33,886 bases of DNA, from NCBI GenBank assembly GCA_031259965.1, contig JAIRKT010000104.1, positions 1 to 33,886 of the forward strand, in the 5' to 3' direction. Positions 1 to 9,366 of this stretch are shown in pieces. The position numbers and the translations under genes are program-made. This stretch comes from Christensenellaceae bacterium (GTDB lineage: Bacteria; Bacillota; Clostridia; Christensenellales; DTU072). Position 1 is the stretch's first letter, and the number at the start of each line of letters is the position of its first letter. Below the pieces are notes generated by a model. The model was given only the letters and a program-made list of their open reading frames with translations, was not told the origin of the DNA and ran no database searches.

Positions 1-1594
1 TCCTTATTTCTCTCATATAAATCTCAGCTATAAATTGTATGAAAAGCCTAGCATTCATTCGATTTGAATTTTGCACATTTAAGATGCGCATATCTAATTC
101 ATTTTTTATTTCATCAAAATCTTTTTCAATATGGTCACGTGTTGAATATTCTGATAAAGCGACTTTTGCAGCGTCAATAGATTTATCGTTTGTTATGAAA
201 CATACGTTGCCACTATAATTAAAACGTTCTTTTTTTATTCTATCTTGATTAAATGAAATTACTCTTTTCTTGTTTTTTCTCTGCTTCGTTATAATAAAAA
301 ACTCTTCAAATTCTTTTATGGGTAATGCATCTTCATCGTCTACTAATCGATCATATTCCGCGCTAACCTTTTTTGACAGCTTTGGCCAATTATGTTTAAC
401 CAAATCCTCAGTAAATAGTATATGAACCATACAACTATATTTCTCAATAATGTTTAACTCATTTTTTATTTTGGAATATTCATTCTTGGGTATTACTTTA
501 TGTTCTCTTATTACCTTTCCATTGTTCTGCGTCGCTGATTGAAATATCCAAAAACAAGGAGTTGACGTTGCAAAATATGTTTGATTCCCAATTTCCAACA
601 TGGAAATTGGTTCAAAACGCTCTCCGCTACCCGAATCTATTAAGTTCATAACCCATTCTGAAGTATTTTCTACAGTCTGAAAAAATGTGTAGTTGTTTTT
701 TAACAGATGCGTAATATTATCTATCGTTCCAAATGCTCTGTCAAGCATTAAACAATCAGGTTTATACCCTAGTTTGTTTAAATATTCATATGTTGTTTTA
801 AGCGTAGCTACGTCGTTAATGCTTCCATTCATCACCCAAGAAAATATTGGCATTCCCGTGTCTCTATAACATAATAATCCGTAGTTTACTTGTTGAAAAT
901 CTTCCTTATCTCGATTATATCCCCAATTAGCCTCATCTATATTTGTTCCATAGGTCGATATGGAAGCAAGATCATAAAGTATTTTCCCTCTTTTCGTCTT
1001 ACAACTATTTAAGCATTGTTTATAAAAAGTCATTATTCCATCTAACTTAATATCATCTAACAATCGTGATATGTCTTGACTGCTAATTGATCCATTATTT
1101 AGATTTTCAAAATAGTCTAACCAACTATCACTATTTGAAAGAACACTGCCCTCACATATAACGTACATTACTAAAGATAGTATTTTATCAGTATTGATTT
1201 TATCAAAAGCACTAGTTAACATTTTGTGCAAATTATATCTAGAAGTTATTACATCAAAAATTAATGATGGTCCTACAAAAACAGGTTCTGCGGTTTTTAT
1301 TCCTACTTGTTCTTTTTCCTCTTTTAATCTGTTTAAAATATCCTTACCATATTTTTCAATAGTTGTTTTTATAACTAACTTATCATGTTCGCTTAGTAAT
1401 TCTTCATCTATCATTTGAGCTCTAATTTTTGAGGATAGAAACTTATTGGGCATAAACAAAGGCGGATCACCTTTTAAAGAACCTACTGCTACATTGGGTG
1501 TTTCGTACTTTTTAAGTTCAGAATTCCATACGGATTCGTATGCAAAACAATAGACAGAACCTTTCTTAATCCCTTTGTTTTGAAAAATAAACAT
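1..1594 (-). CDS. IS4-family (IS1634-like) transposase, C-terminus cut by window edge
   Basis: A minus-strand reading frame runs open from an ATG at 1594 to the window edge, giving at least 531 residues. It is a DDE transposase that would cut and join the ends of its own insertion sequence. The IS4-type YREK signature is visible and correctly spaced: Y, two residues, R, three residues, E (about residue 490), six residues, K, in the stretch YSTRDHIEKDFDEIK. Candidate first and second catalytic aspartates are D208 (YDLAS) and D285 (LDRAF). The start is supported by an AAGG ribosome binding site nine to ten bases upstream. The terminal inverted repeats could not be defined because the other end of the element lies outside the window. 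It differs clearly from the transposase at 31917-33389. Family assignment is firm; the IS1634 subgroup is an inference from length and motif spacing. Confidence 0.88.
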   Translation of the reverse strand, partial: MFIFQNKGIKKGSVYCFAYESVWNSELKKYETPNVAVGSLKGDPPLFMPNKFLSSKIRAQMIDEELLSEHDKLVIKTTIEKYGKDILNRLKEEKEQVGIKTAEPVFVGPSLIFDVITSRYNLHKMLTSAFDKINTDKILSLVMYVICEGSVLSNSDSWLDYFENLNNGSISSQDISRLLDDIKLDGIMTFYKQCLNSCKTKRGKILYDLASISTYGTNIDEANWGYNRDKEDFQQVNYGLLCYRDTGMPIFSWVMNGSINDVATLKTTYEYLNKLGYKPDCLMLDRAFGTIDNITHLLKNNYTFFQTVENTSEWVMNLIDSGSGERFEPISMLEIGNQTYFATSTPCFWIFQSATQNNGKVIREHKVIPKNEYSKIKNELNIIEKYSCMVHILFTEDLVKHNWPKLSKKVSAEYDRLVDDEDALPIKEFEEFFIITKQRKNKKRVISFNQDRIKKERFNYSGNVCFITNDKSIDAAKVALSEYSTRDHIEKDFDEIKNELDMRILNVQNSNRMNARLFIQFIAEIYMREIR

Positions 1595-1774
1595 ATTACT
1601 ACCTTAAATTGTCAACACAAATTATACCATTATTAAAATGTAATCAAAACATTGTAGAATATAGCCAAAATATTATATTTAAGTTCCAGATTGTCCAAGC
1701 AAAAATGGTGTGAATTTCCATAAGAATGCAAAAAATAAAGAGGATTATTAATTTTTTACACACCTATGTAAATT

Positions 1775-2032
1775 TTAGGAATTTAGATTTTCATATGCCT
1801 CTTTTACGCCTCTTGCTAGCTGATCAGCGCAAGATGTGGATTTAGAGTGGCACAAAATTCCAGAACATTTAGTTACAATCTCATCAACAGTCAAACCATT
1901 AGCAAGAATTGACACAGCTTTTAAATTTCCATTACAACCACCTGTGAATGAAATATTAGTTATTATGTTACCATTTATGTCAAAGGTGATTTTTTTTGCA
2001 CAAACACCATTTGTGAGATACTCATATTTCAT
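1775..2032 (-). CDS. TSCPD-domain small protein (TIGR03905-like)
   Basis: An 85-residue protein starting at an ATG with a GGGAG ribosome binding site. Visible family marks are GVCAK near the start, the central GGCNGNLKA, and the C-terminal cysteine motif TSCADQLA, a variant of the TSCPD signature. This domain also occurs as a C-terminal piece of some vitamin B12-dependent ribonucleotide reductases; the stand-alone form is widespread in Clostridia and has no established function. Four cysteines (GVC, GGC, GILC, TSC) make metal or redox binding plausible, but this is not shown by the sequence. It is divergent from the RND transporter gene and about 390 bp away from its start. Confidence in the family is high, and no function is claimed. 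Confidence 0.85.
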   Translation of the reverse strand: MKYEYLTNGVCAKKITFDINGNIITNISFTGGCNGNLKAVSILANGLTVDEIVTKCSGILCHSKSTSCADQLARGVKEAYENLNS

Positions 2033-2244
2033 AATTAACTCCCAAATTTATATTAGAATACTTTCAAATAAATATTTTAGAGATAAAATTATTTACAATT
2101 ATCTGATAAAATTGCAAAAATTTTTTTATGTTATTTAGTATAATACAAACTCAAAAAAAAAGCAATATTTTAATATGCAACGTTAATTAAAAGATAGCAG
2201 TATGAAATGACTTAGGAGAGCTATAAAAATACCATCAAGATCAG

Positions 2245-2267
2245 CAAATCAAATGAAATTTGATTTG
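2245..2267. repeat. Perfect 10-bp inverted repeat in divergent gap
   Basis: CAAATCAAAT and ATTTGATTTG are exact reverse complements separated by GAA. The repeat lies between the TSCPD gene and the RND transporter gene, about 70 bp upstream of the possible -10 box at 2336. There is no T-run on either side, so it is more like a protein-binding site than a terminator. The regulator is unknown. Confidence 0.45.
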
Positions 2268-2335
2268 GAATTAACTTTTACAAATTAAATTATCAAAGCA
2301 CAGTGAAAATTAATATTTAGTTAATATATAAAAAA

Positions 2336-2363
2336 TATAATGATAATGTCAAAATCTGACATT
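2336..2363 (+). promoter_or_regulatory. Possible -10 box and 7-bp inverted repeat upstream of RND gene
   Basis: TATAAT at 2336-2341 is followed at 2345-2363 by AATGTCA, five bases, TGACATT. The repeat would overlap the transcription start if this -10 is used, a common place for a repressor. No good -35 box is visible 17 bp upstream, so the promoter itself is weakly supported. Confidence 0.35.
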
Positions 2364-2423
2364 TATTGTTTAGTGCAAAATAAGAAGTTAATAGTTGCTT
2401 TAGCTAACCTGTGGAGGAAATAT

Positions 2424-5400
2424 ATGTTAGGGCGTGTAAGTGTTAAAAAACCCTTTTTGGTAATAGTTATGATTATCATAGTTCTGATAATGGGCGTGAT
2501 TTCATATACTCAAATGAGTATTGATTTTTTGCCCAATATGAACTTCCCGTACTTAGTTGCGGTGACAGTAAGCCCAGGGCTTTCTCCTCAAGAGATAGAA
2601 TCTCAAGTTACCAATTATATTGAAGATGCGGTCCAAGGCATACAAAAGGTTGAGCAAATTATATCTATGTCCATGGAGCATGCATCTATTGTAATAATGC
2701 AATTTGCGTCGGACGCCAACCTTGATACAGCGGTGTTAGATCTTCAGACCGCCCTAGGGTCTGCTAAGGACAATTTGCCAGCAGATGCTATGGATAGTTT
2801 GATTACTAAAATCAATCCTACAATGTTGCCTATTATGAACTTTACAATTGCTGAATCAGGCAAAAGCATAGGAGATTCATCGGAATATTTAACAAAGATT
2901 TATGATGATATACGACGCATAGATGGTGTTTCATCTGTAGACCAAAATGGATTAACAGAAAATCAGGCTTTAGTAATTATTTCAAAAGAGCGTTTAACGA
3001 ATTCGATTGACCAACAATTGTTTTCAGATAATGAGTCATTAAATCCAGCTCAAGGCTCTGATTTAAATGGAGACACTGATGGATCAAGCTTGTTAACCAC
3101 AATTGCGGGATACTTTGCTGATATGATATTATCAATGTTGGATAGTGATACAGTAGGTCTTGCTATATATGCACAAAATCTCGAAGTACCAGCAGGTTCT
3201 ATCATTGAAGGTATTGGTTCATATTTAGTGAAGCTAGGCGACAAAATCTCAACAGCAGAGGAACTTGAAAATTTACCAGTTATGACGATAGATTTTCAAA
3301 AACTATTTGAAAATTACGATGATATATTAGAAGTGCTTAAGTTAATACAAATAGATCAGTCATTAATAGATAGTTTAAAATCTTTCTCGGATGAAGATGG
3401 TGTATACCAAAAGGCTATAGCAAGAATTTTACAAGGGTATTATGATATTATAGATAGTAATACTATATTCGAATTCAAAAATTCTGAAAAGGTATATGTA
3501 ATTAAGCATGATATACTCGATCAACTCGATCAATTTGCTACATGGGGAGAACTAGATAGCATAGATTTAAGTGCTATCCCTGATGCTACCTGGACTGCAA
3601 TAGCTGCTTCACTTGCAATTTCCAGAGATGAGCTATTTGAGTATTTAGAGTTAATTCCGTTTTTTGCATTAACATATGAAGAGAACGGTTCTCCTCAAGC
3701 GTTAACTTTGAATGAAAGTATTAAAAATCTTTTATTAATGGCTACTGATTTAAAAGAAGAACTTAGTCAGATTTCTATAACACTAGAAGAAGTGGATAGT
3801 GTTGCAGTTAGTATTCAAAATCTAGCGGATTATGGTAAGCAAATTGCAGCATTGGTTTCTACAATTGAAACTGATATACTAATAGAAAGGACGGATATTT
3901 TTGAACCTGTATATAAAATGGATAGTGATGGGAATTACACAGATGAAGTCGACTATTACAGATTGCAAATAGGTTATATTGAATTGTTGCAAAAGCTGCC
4001 CGAATTAAAATTGACAATAGGTGCATTTGCAGAAGTTTATCATCTTAATACAGCAAGTAAAATATTGAATCTTGTAAATGGTTCTGCTGGCGTTATGGTT
4101 TCTGTTAACAAACAACCCGACTATTCTACGGTAGATGTTTCAAATGCAGTAAAAGAATATTTAAAGGAAACCAAAGCGGCAAATTCTAATTTTGAATACT
4201 TGATCTTGTCAGATCAAGGCGAATCAGTTATGATGATGATTAATAGTTTAGTTAAGAATATTCTGATTGGAATGGGTCTGGCTATAATAATACTATTCTT
4301 GTTCTTAAGGGATGTGCGTGCAACACTAATTGTAGCTATGTCAATGATAATATCTATCATAGCTGCGTTTGTTTTAATGTATTTTGCAGGAATATCATTA
4401 AATATCCTTTCACTTAGTGGATTATGCCTTGGCGTTGGGATGTTAGTTGATAATTCCATAGTCGTTCTAGAAAACATATATAAACTGCGGAGTGAGGGGA
4501 AGAGTGTTTATAGGGCTTGCGTGGAGGGGGCAAAACAGATGGGTGGTGCTATTACAGCATCTACCATAACAACTATTATAGTTTTTGTTCCTCTCATTTT
4601 CTTAAAAGGAATAACACAGCAGATTATAATGGATATAGCCCTTACATTATCATTTTCACTCATAGCGAGCTTGGTTGTAGCATTAACACTTGTTCCGATG
4701 GCGAGTTCATATATGTTAAAAAAACCAGCTAAAAAAGAGTCAAAATGGTTCCACAGATTTAAAGAATTTTATGGTAAAGTTCTAGACCGAATTTTGAGGT
4801 ATAGATTATTAATAACTTTTAATAATGCAGGCGGATTAAAAAATAATGATATTGTTTTCCAGGATAATGAAAATATTGCAACTAAGAAAACAAAAGCCAA
4901 GAAAGTAAATGCTTCATGGATTATTCCAGAACCAAAAACTAAACGTCAAAAAAACAGTTCAAAAGATGGTTTCAAATTAACTTTGAATTTTAAGGTTATA
5001 ACTTTAGTTCTAGCAGTTATTTTACTACTGGGTGCGGGAACTGGTTTGATTTCAATGAAACGCATATTCTTCCCTGCAACAGACGCTGGTACGTTTACAT
5101 TGTCAGTCTCAGTTGATAGAAACAAATTGCCATCAGACAAAACATATGATGAAAACATAAAAGAAATAATAGATTATATTTATAAAGAGGCTAAAAGCAT
5201 AAAAGATGTAGCAGACGTAGGCGTTGAGTTGTCAGCAGGCTTTAATATGATGGGTGTCAGCATAGGAGCTGGCAATATAACAGCATACGTTACTTTAACA
5301 GAAAACTCAAAAAACTCTAGTGAGGATGTAGCAAAAACCCTAAAAGAAAAATGCATGAACATGAGATGGTTGTCATCAGACTCTTACTCTGTTTCATATA

Positions 5401-7466
5401 ATGCTGATTCTGGTGTACTGGGTTCTATGGGTGACATGATGGCGGGCAACACGCTCTCAATTATCTTCACAGGAAATGATTTAGAGGCAATGAGGGATAA
5501 TGCTGTAGTGCTCGCGGAGATTATTGATAAGGAAAATATACCTGGTGTTGTTTCTGTAGATAATGGGGTTAGTGATGCTGCACAGGAATACCATGTGGTG
5601 TTAGATAAGGAAAAAGCAGCAGCTATAGGGTTAACAGTGGGACAAATATATCAAATGCTATCTAAAGACTTTGAAATTCCTACTTCATCCGCCACAGTAA
5701 ATTATCCTACTTCAGATGGAACTACATCCAAAGGATTATATAACGTTATAGTATATAGAGATGTTTATGAAATCGAGCGTTGGTATGTATTAGATCTTGA
5801 AATTGCTGGTGTTACTGTAGGTACTGAAAAAGCTTACATTGAGCGCGATACAAAGAGCGGTAAAGATTCTTATTATGTACTTGTATCAGATGAAAAAGTG
5901 TCGCTTTCGTATGACTCTAATACCAACACTTTCACATATAATGCTGATAAATTTGCAAACTACAAATTAAAATCATCTGATGCAAACTTAATTACTTATT
6001 ATGATATTCTAAGAAAAGAAGAAATCGATATTTCCACATATCCTATAAAATCAACGATTAGTCTTGGAGATTTGGGACAGTACGATGTTCAGGTCGAATT
6101 ATGGCAAATTTGCGACGAAGAATCTTTTATAAAAGACGAAAACGGAAATGTAATGTACAAAATTACAGGTTATGAAAAAGATCAAAGTGGATATGATAAA
6201 GTAGATGAAAATGGTAACAGAATTCCCATATACGAATATTTAACAGAGAAGGACGCAAATGGCGATGCACTGAAGGACGGAAATGGCAATATAGTATACG
6301 CATATGATAAGGAAGGCAAAAAAATACCCATACCTGTTGGTATAAAGAAAGAAGCAGGTTATATGACTATAGTGCATACTGATGGCGTTGTTCAAATGAC
6401 AGTAACTGTAAAAGTTGATATTGAAAAATATAACATTACAAGTGTAAGCGGCGAAGTGGAAAAAGTAATGAATTCTTTCAGAGAAGCACTACCAGAAGGA
6501 ATCAGTGTTGATTTTGAAGGGGAGCAACAAATGATAATTGATGTTTATCAAACATTGCTTATAGTCCTAGGCGTTGGTATTGTATTAATATACCTAGTAA
6601 TGGTAGCACAATTTCAAAGTGCAAAACTCCCATTTATTATAATGTTCACAATACCATTAGCATTTACTGGAAGTGTGTTCGCGCTGTTAGTGTCAGGATT
6701 CCCAATCAGTGTTGTCGCAATGGTCGGCCTCATAATATTAATGGGCGTCGTTGTTAACAATGGTATAGTCTTTATAGACAACGTTAGACGTCTAATAGAT
6801 AGTGGTTTAAGCAAACACGATGCACTAGTAAAAACTGCACGTGAAAGACTTAGACCAATTTTAATGACAGCATTAACTACAATAATAGCGTTGTTTGGTA
6901 TGGCTCTAGATGGTTCTGCCTCAGGGGCTATGATGCAACCAATGGGAATTGCAACACTCGGCGGATTATTCTATGCTACATTCCTAACACTCTTTGTTGT
7001 TCCGATTATGTTTGATTTACTCGATAAAGGACGCAAGAGTCGATATGCGGACGAAGATAAGGATATAGAGTTTCAAGACGATAATGATAAAAACAATCAG
7101 CTAGAAAGCGCTGATGTGCAGCCAGCTCTAGTTGGGGCGGATTCAAAACCTGAGCTGGTTGGAAACGATTATCCATTCCTTACAATTTCGAATATTGAGA
7201 TTACTAACAAATCTGTTATGGAGAACAACTCTGCTACAAATAACACAGATGGAATTGATTTAGGGAATTCCAATAACCCTATCTACAATGAAGACCTAGT
7301 TACAAAAAGCAATTCTATCTATGATGAGTTGTTTGCCGAGGTGGGCAGTGGAGATAATGAGGAAAAGATAATATCAAATCCATCTGATGAGAATATACCA
7401 GAAGAATTAGACTGCAAAAATGAAAATATAGCAAGTGATAATGATAAGACGAGCACAGATGAGTAA
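2424..7466 (+). CDS. RND-superfamily (HAE1-like) efflux transporter with enlarged loops
   Basis: A 1680-residue membrane protein. The ATG at 2424 is preferred because GGAGG lies six bases upstream; an in-frame ATG at 2340 has no ribosome binding site. It shows the two-fold RND plan: TM1 (about residues 10-33), a first extracellular loop to about 611, TM2-6 to about 765, a basic cytoplasmic insert to about 855, TM7, a second loop to about 1370, and TM8-12 to about 1530. The proton-relay helix reads GMLVDNSIVVLEN (D676, N677), and the second-half helix reads VVVNNGIVF, without the lysine known from AcrB. AcrB-type pumps have about 1040 residues and loops of about 300. Here the loops are about 580 and 490 residues, with five D-x-N/E-G turns between 1238 and 1298. 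A roughly 150-residue acidic tail ends the protein. It probably exports a hydrophobic substrate using proton motive force; the substrate is unknown. No membrane-fusion protein gene is adjacent. Confidence 0.9.
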   Translation: MLGRVSVKKPFLVIVMIIIVLIMGVISYTQMSIDFLPNMNFPYLVAVTVSPGLSPQEIESQVTNYIEDAVQGIQKVEQIISMSMEHASIVIMQFASDANLDTAVLDLQTALGSAKDNLPADAMDSLITKINPTMLPIMNFTIAESGKSIGDSSEYLTKIYDDIRRIDGVSSVDQNGLTENQALVIISKERLTNSIDQQLFSDNESLNPAQGSDLNGDTDGSSLLTTIAGYFADMILSMLDSDTVGLAIYAQNLEVPAGSIIEGIGSYLVKLGDKISTAEELENLPVMTIDFQKLFENYDDILEVLKLIQIDQSLIDSLKSFSDEDGVYQKAIARILQGYYDIIDSNTIFEFKNSEKVYVIKHDILDQLDQFATWGELDSIDLSAIPDATWTAIAASLAISRDELFEYLELIPFFALTYEENGSPQALTLNESIKNLLLMATDLKEELSQISITLEEVDSVAVSIQNLADYGKQIAALVSTIETDILIERTDIFEPVYKMDSDGNYTDEVDYYRLQIGYIELLQKLPELKLTIGAFAEVYHLNTASKILNLVNGSAGVMVSVNKQPDYSTVDVSNAVKEYLKETKAANSNFEYLILSDQGESVMMMINSLVKNILIGMGLAIIILFLFLRDVRATLIVAMSMIISIIAAFVLMYFAGISLNILSLSGLCLGVGMLVDNSIVVLENIYKLRSEGKSVYRACVEGAKQMGGAITASTITTIIVFVPLIFLKGITQQIIMDIALTLSFSLIASLVVALTLVPMASSYMLKKPAKKESKWFHRFKEFYGKVLDRILRYRLLITFNNAGGLKNNDIVFQDNENIATKKTKAKKVNASWIIPEPKTKRQKNSSKDGFKLTLNFKVITLVLAVILLLGAGTGLISMKRIFFPATDAGTFTLSVSVDRNKLPSDKTYDENIKEIIDYIYKEAKSIKDVADVGVELSAGFNMMGVSIGAGNITAYVTLTENSKNSSEDVAKTLKEKCMNMRWLSSDSYSVSYNADSGVLGSMGDMMAGNTLSIIFTGNDLEAMRDNAVVLAEIIDKENIPGVVSVDNGVSDAAQEYHVVLDKEKAAAIGLTVGQIYQMLSKDFEIPTSSATVNYPTSDGTTSKGLYNVIVYRDVYEIERWYVLDLEIAGVTVGTEKAYIERDTKSGKDSYYVLVSDEKVSLSYDSNTNTFTYNADKFANYKLKSSDANLITYYDILRKEEIDISTYPIKSTISLGDLGQYDVQVELWQICDEESFIKDENGNVMYKITGYEKDQSGYDKVDENGNRIPIYEYLTEKDANGDALKDGNGNIVYAYDKEGKKIPIPVGIKKEAGYMTIVHTDGVVQMTVTVKVDIEKYNITSVSGEVEKVMNSFREALPEGISVDFEGEQQMIIDVYQTLLIVLGVGIVLIYLVMVAQFQSAKLPFIIMFTIPLAFTGSVFALLVSGFPISVVAMVGLIILMGVVVNNGIVFIDNVRRLIDSGLSKHDALVKTARERLRPILMTALTTIIALFGMALDGSASGAMMQPMGIATLGGLFYATFLTLFVVPIMFDLLDKGRKSRYADEDKDIEFQDDNDKNNQLESADVQPALVGADSKPELVGNDYPFLTISNIEITNKSVMENNSATNNTDGIDLGNSNNPIYNEDLVTKSNSIYDELFAEVGSGDNEEKIISNPSDENIPEELDCKNENIASDNDKTSTDE

Positions 7467-7507
7467 TAATTTAAGACTGATCGTTTAACAAGTTGTTCTA
7501 TGTGAGG

Positions 7508-7535
7508 GCCCAGCTCGTGTGAGCTGGGCTTTTTT
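7508..7535 (+). terminator. Rho-independent terminator of the RND gene
   Basis: A perfect 9-bp stem (GCCCAGCTC / GAGCTGGGC) with a four-base GTGT loop is followed directly by six T. It starts about 40 bp after the RND stop codon and shows that the gene is transcribed as a single unit. Confidence 0.93.
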
Positions 7536-7842
7536 CTTACATACGATTAGATTTGTAACACCTCATAAATTTTGGTTTGTAGTTAATAATGAATACACAT
7601 GCTCTGCTAACTTTATGAGACGAGATCTCTATTTTTATTAGGATGCAAGTTCAAAATATGAAATTATTTTTCACATAGTGTATAGTAAGATGATAAGTTA
7701 ATTAAATATAAAATCCCAAAATTCTTAACTAGTCAACTTCTGAAAAAAATTAAAAAATAAGTGAAAATAATTTAAATAGCATTTGTAATCTAGCTAAAAA
7801 AAGATTGCAATAGTAGGAAAGAAAATTACGTGCGAAAATCGA
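7536..7842. other. Gene-free stretch after the RND terminator
   Basis: AT-rich sequence with stops in all frames. No promoter, repeat or recognisable protein fragment was seen, except that the methyltransferase-like frame of the next feature may reach back to about 7805 (residues GKKI before the first ATG). Confidence 0.5.
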
Positions 7843-8286
7843 ATGATGTTAACTAATCTTGACATCGATTTTCGTGTGCTTAAACTTGACGACAGCAATA
7901 TGAAAGACACTTTTTATAATCCCACCAAATATGATCAAAACATGATACTTGGATTAGACACTTCAATTAAGGAAGGCGCACGACGGAAGAGATCTTATTC
8001 CAGGTAATGCTGGAAAAGCCTTGCTTTATCGTCAAAAATAGAAAAAACAACAATAGTAAATGGTCAGCAAATCTACTATATAGTGAATAATACTGGCCTT
8101 GGACTGATTGACTTAATTTATTGTCTAGACAAAAAATCAACACGGATCGTTAAGGAAATAGAGAAGGTAAATCCAGAGTAGTGCTGCGTGTTTTTAGATA
8201 GTGGAATTGAGAATAATGCAACTCGCGCGAATTTTCAACGGATCTTTGACACCCACAGTTCAAAGAGATGGGTCAAAGTGCTATAG
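7843..8286 (+). pseudogene. Decayed C-terminal remnant of a type III restriction-modification methyltransferase (Mod)
   Basis: Joining three pieces in order gives a protein tail that I recognise as the C-terminus of type III adenine-specific DNA methyltransferases. The first piece, from the ATG at 7843, reads LDIDFRVLKLDDSNMKDTFYN (family pattern: FRV-KLDSSNMKD-FYNP), then SIKEG. After a frameshift near 7985 the next frame reads LIPGNAGKALLYRQK. After a second frameshift near 8040 the frame reads GQQIYYIVNNTGLGLIDLIYC and so on to KVNPE. An in-frame TAG at 8179-8181 replaces a residue before VFLDSGIENNATRANFQRIF, and the true stop is at 8284. The catalytic DPPY and SAM-binding motifs are absent, so the gene is broken and cannot modify DNA. 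No intact Mod or Res gene is in the window. The match is from memory of the family and was not searched. Confidence 0.75.
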
Positions 8287-8607
8287 ATGAGTAGAAGAGG
8301 GCTAGTCTCTAAGTACTTATTAAAAATTGAAAGCTAATGGCAAAAGTGTTTGCAAAAATACACCTCTGCGTATTGGTAAAAGATTTTTAATCATTCCAAA
8401 ATGCAGGAGACTGTGCAAAACAATTATCAAACAGGGCACGAAATTTTTAGCAGAGCGTTGGTGCTTTCTGATAGTTTTACACCACAACAAATCCCATAAA
8501 TCTAGGACTAATTTCTTATTCAAAATTTATGAATTCATTTCTAAAACAAATATAAAATTCGCATATCCAAAAAATGAAAATTAATTTAGATTCACAAGAT
8601 TCAGATA
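8287..8607. other. Gene-free stretch with possible further gene debris
   Basis: An 85-codon plus frame (8327-8584) and a 67-codon minus frame overlap here, but neither has a good ribosome binding site or a recognisable motif. The plus sequence following the Mod remnant may be more decayed coding DNA of the same island. I cannot assign it to a family. Confidence 0.4.
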
Positions 8608-9357
8608 TTAGTCAGCAATTAAGTCATCCTCATCCTCATTATACAACTCCTCTCTCTTTTCTTGTGTTATTTTAAGTTTTTTAGAGTCTCGTTTATATAA
8701 TATAAATGCAGAAACTAAAGATACAACCATGCCAGCGCTTAGCATAGTTGATTGTCCATAATCTTTTCCCATTAGAAACATTGCAAGGGCTATTAATAAC
8801 ATGATTCCAAATGGAACTATAGTTAATTTGAAGTATCGTGAGAGCAATACAATTCCTAGTCCACCAAAAATAGCGGGAATAACATAAGGTGTTACTGGTT
8901 TTAAGGTGTCAACGATATCTTTACCAAATATACTAAGTGGAATTAAGCCAATTGTAATTATAATTGTTGTCACTATGCTAGATACTGATATAGCAATAGT
9001 AGTAATTATTTCCTGTTCCTCAGTTCCTCTTTTTGTTTTAGTAATAGTTTGTGCGTTGATTGCGCAAGGCAACTTAAGATTGCTTATATTACCTGTGATA
9101 TATGCCATGTATTGACCACCAACGCTTAGAAGTGGGGCATAACTAAAAATTTCAACCATGGCTATTAGAATGTAACTCAGCATAAAAGGCATGGCTTTTA
9201 AAATATTTTCCCATATAGGCATAACACCTGCCGATATGCAATATATGACTGGCATGAGAGAAATTAATATTAGGCAAATGAGGGTGAAGATTCTACCTGA
9301 TTTATGAAATGATTCTGCAAATAAATTTTCATTAGCTATATGATTCGACTTTTTCAT
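8608..9357 (-). CDS. Multi-pass membrane protein, partner of the DUF5058 protein
   Basis: A 249-residue protein starting at an ATG preceded by AGGAGG; the ribosome binding site overlaps the stop codon of the upstream DUF5058 gene, only 9 bp away, so the two are translationally linked. It has a charged N-terminus, about six hydrophobic segments (around residues 25-45, 55-80, 120-145, 155-175, 180-195 and 200-220), and a very acidic C-terminal tail (EELYNEDEDDLIAD). The segment between the second and third helices has GGQYMAYITGNISNLKLPCA, which looks like a conserved half-helix, but I do not recognise the family. A two-subunit membrane transporter with its neighbour is a reasonable guess. No function is claimed. 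Confidence 0.8.
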   Translation of the reverse strand: MKKSNHIANENLFAESFHKSGRIFTLICLILISLMPVIYCISAGVMPIWENILKAMPFMLSYILIAMVEIFSYAPLLSVGGQYMAYITGNISNLKLPCAINAQTITKTKRGTEEQEIITTIAISVSSIVTTIIITIGLIPLSIFGKDIVDTLKPVTPYVIPAIFGGLGIVLLSRYFKLTIVPFGIMLLIALAMFLMGKDYGQSTMLSAGMVVSLVSAFILYKRDSKKLKITQEKREELYNEDEDDLIAD

Positions 9358-9366
9358 TGTATCCTC

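Noticed and set aside
8327-8584. 85-codon plus-strand frame after the methyltransferase remnant
   Set aside because: No ribosome binding site, no recognisable motif, and an opposing frame of similar length; probably decayed DNA rather than a gene.
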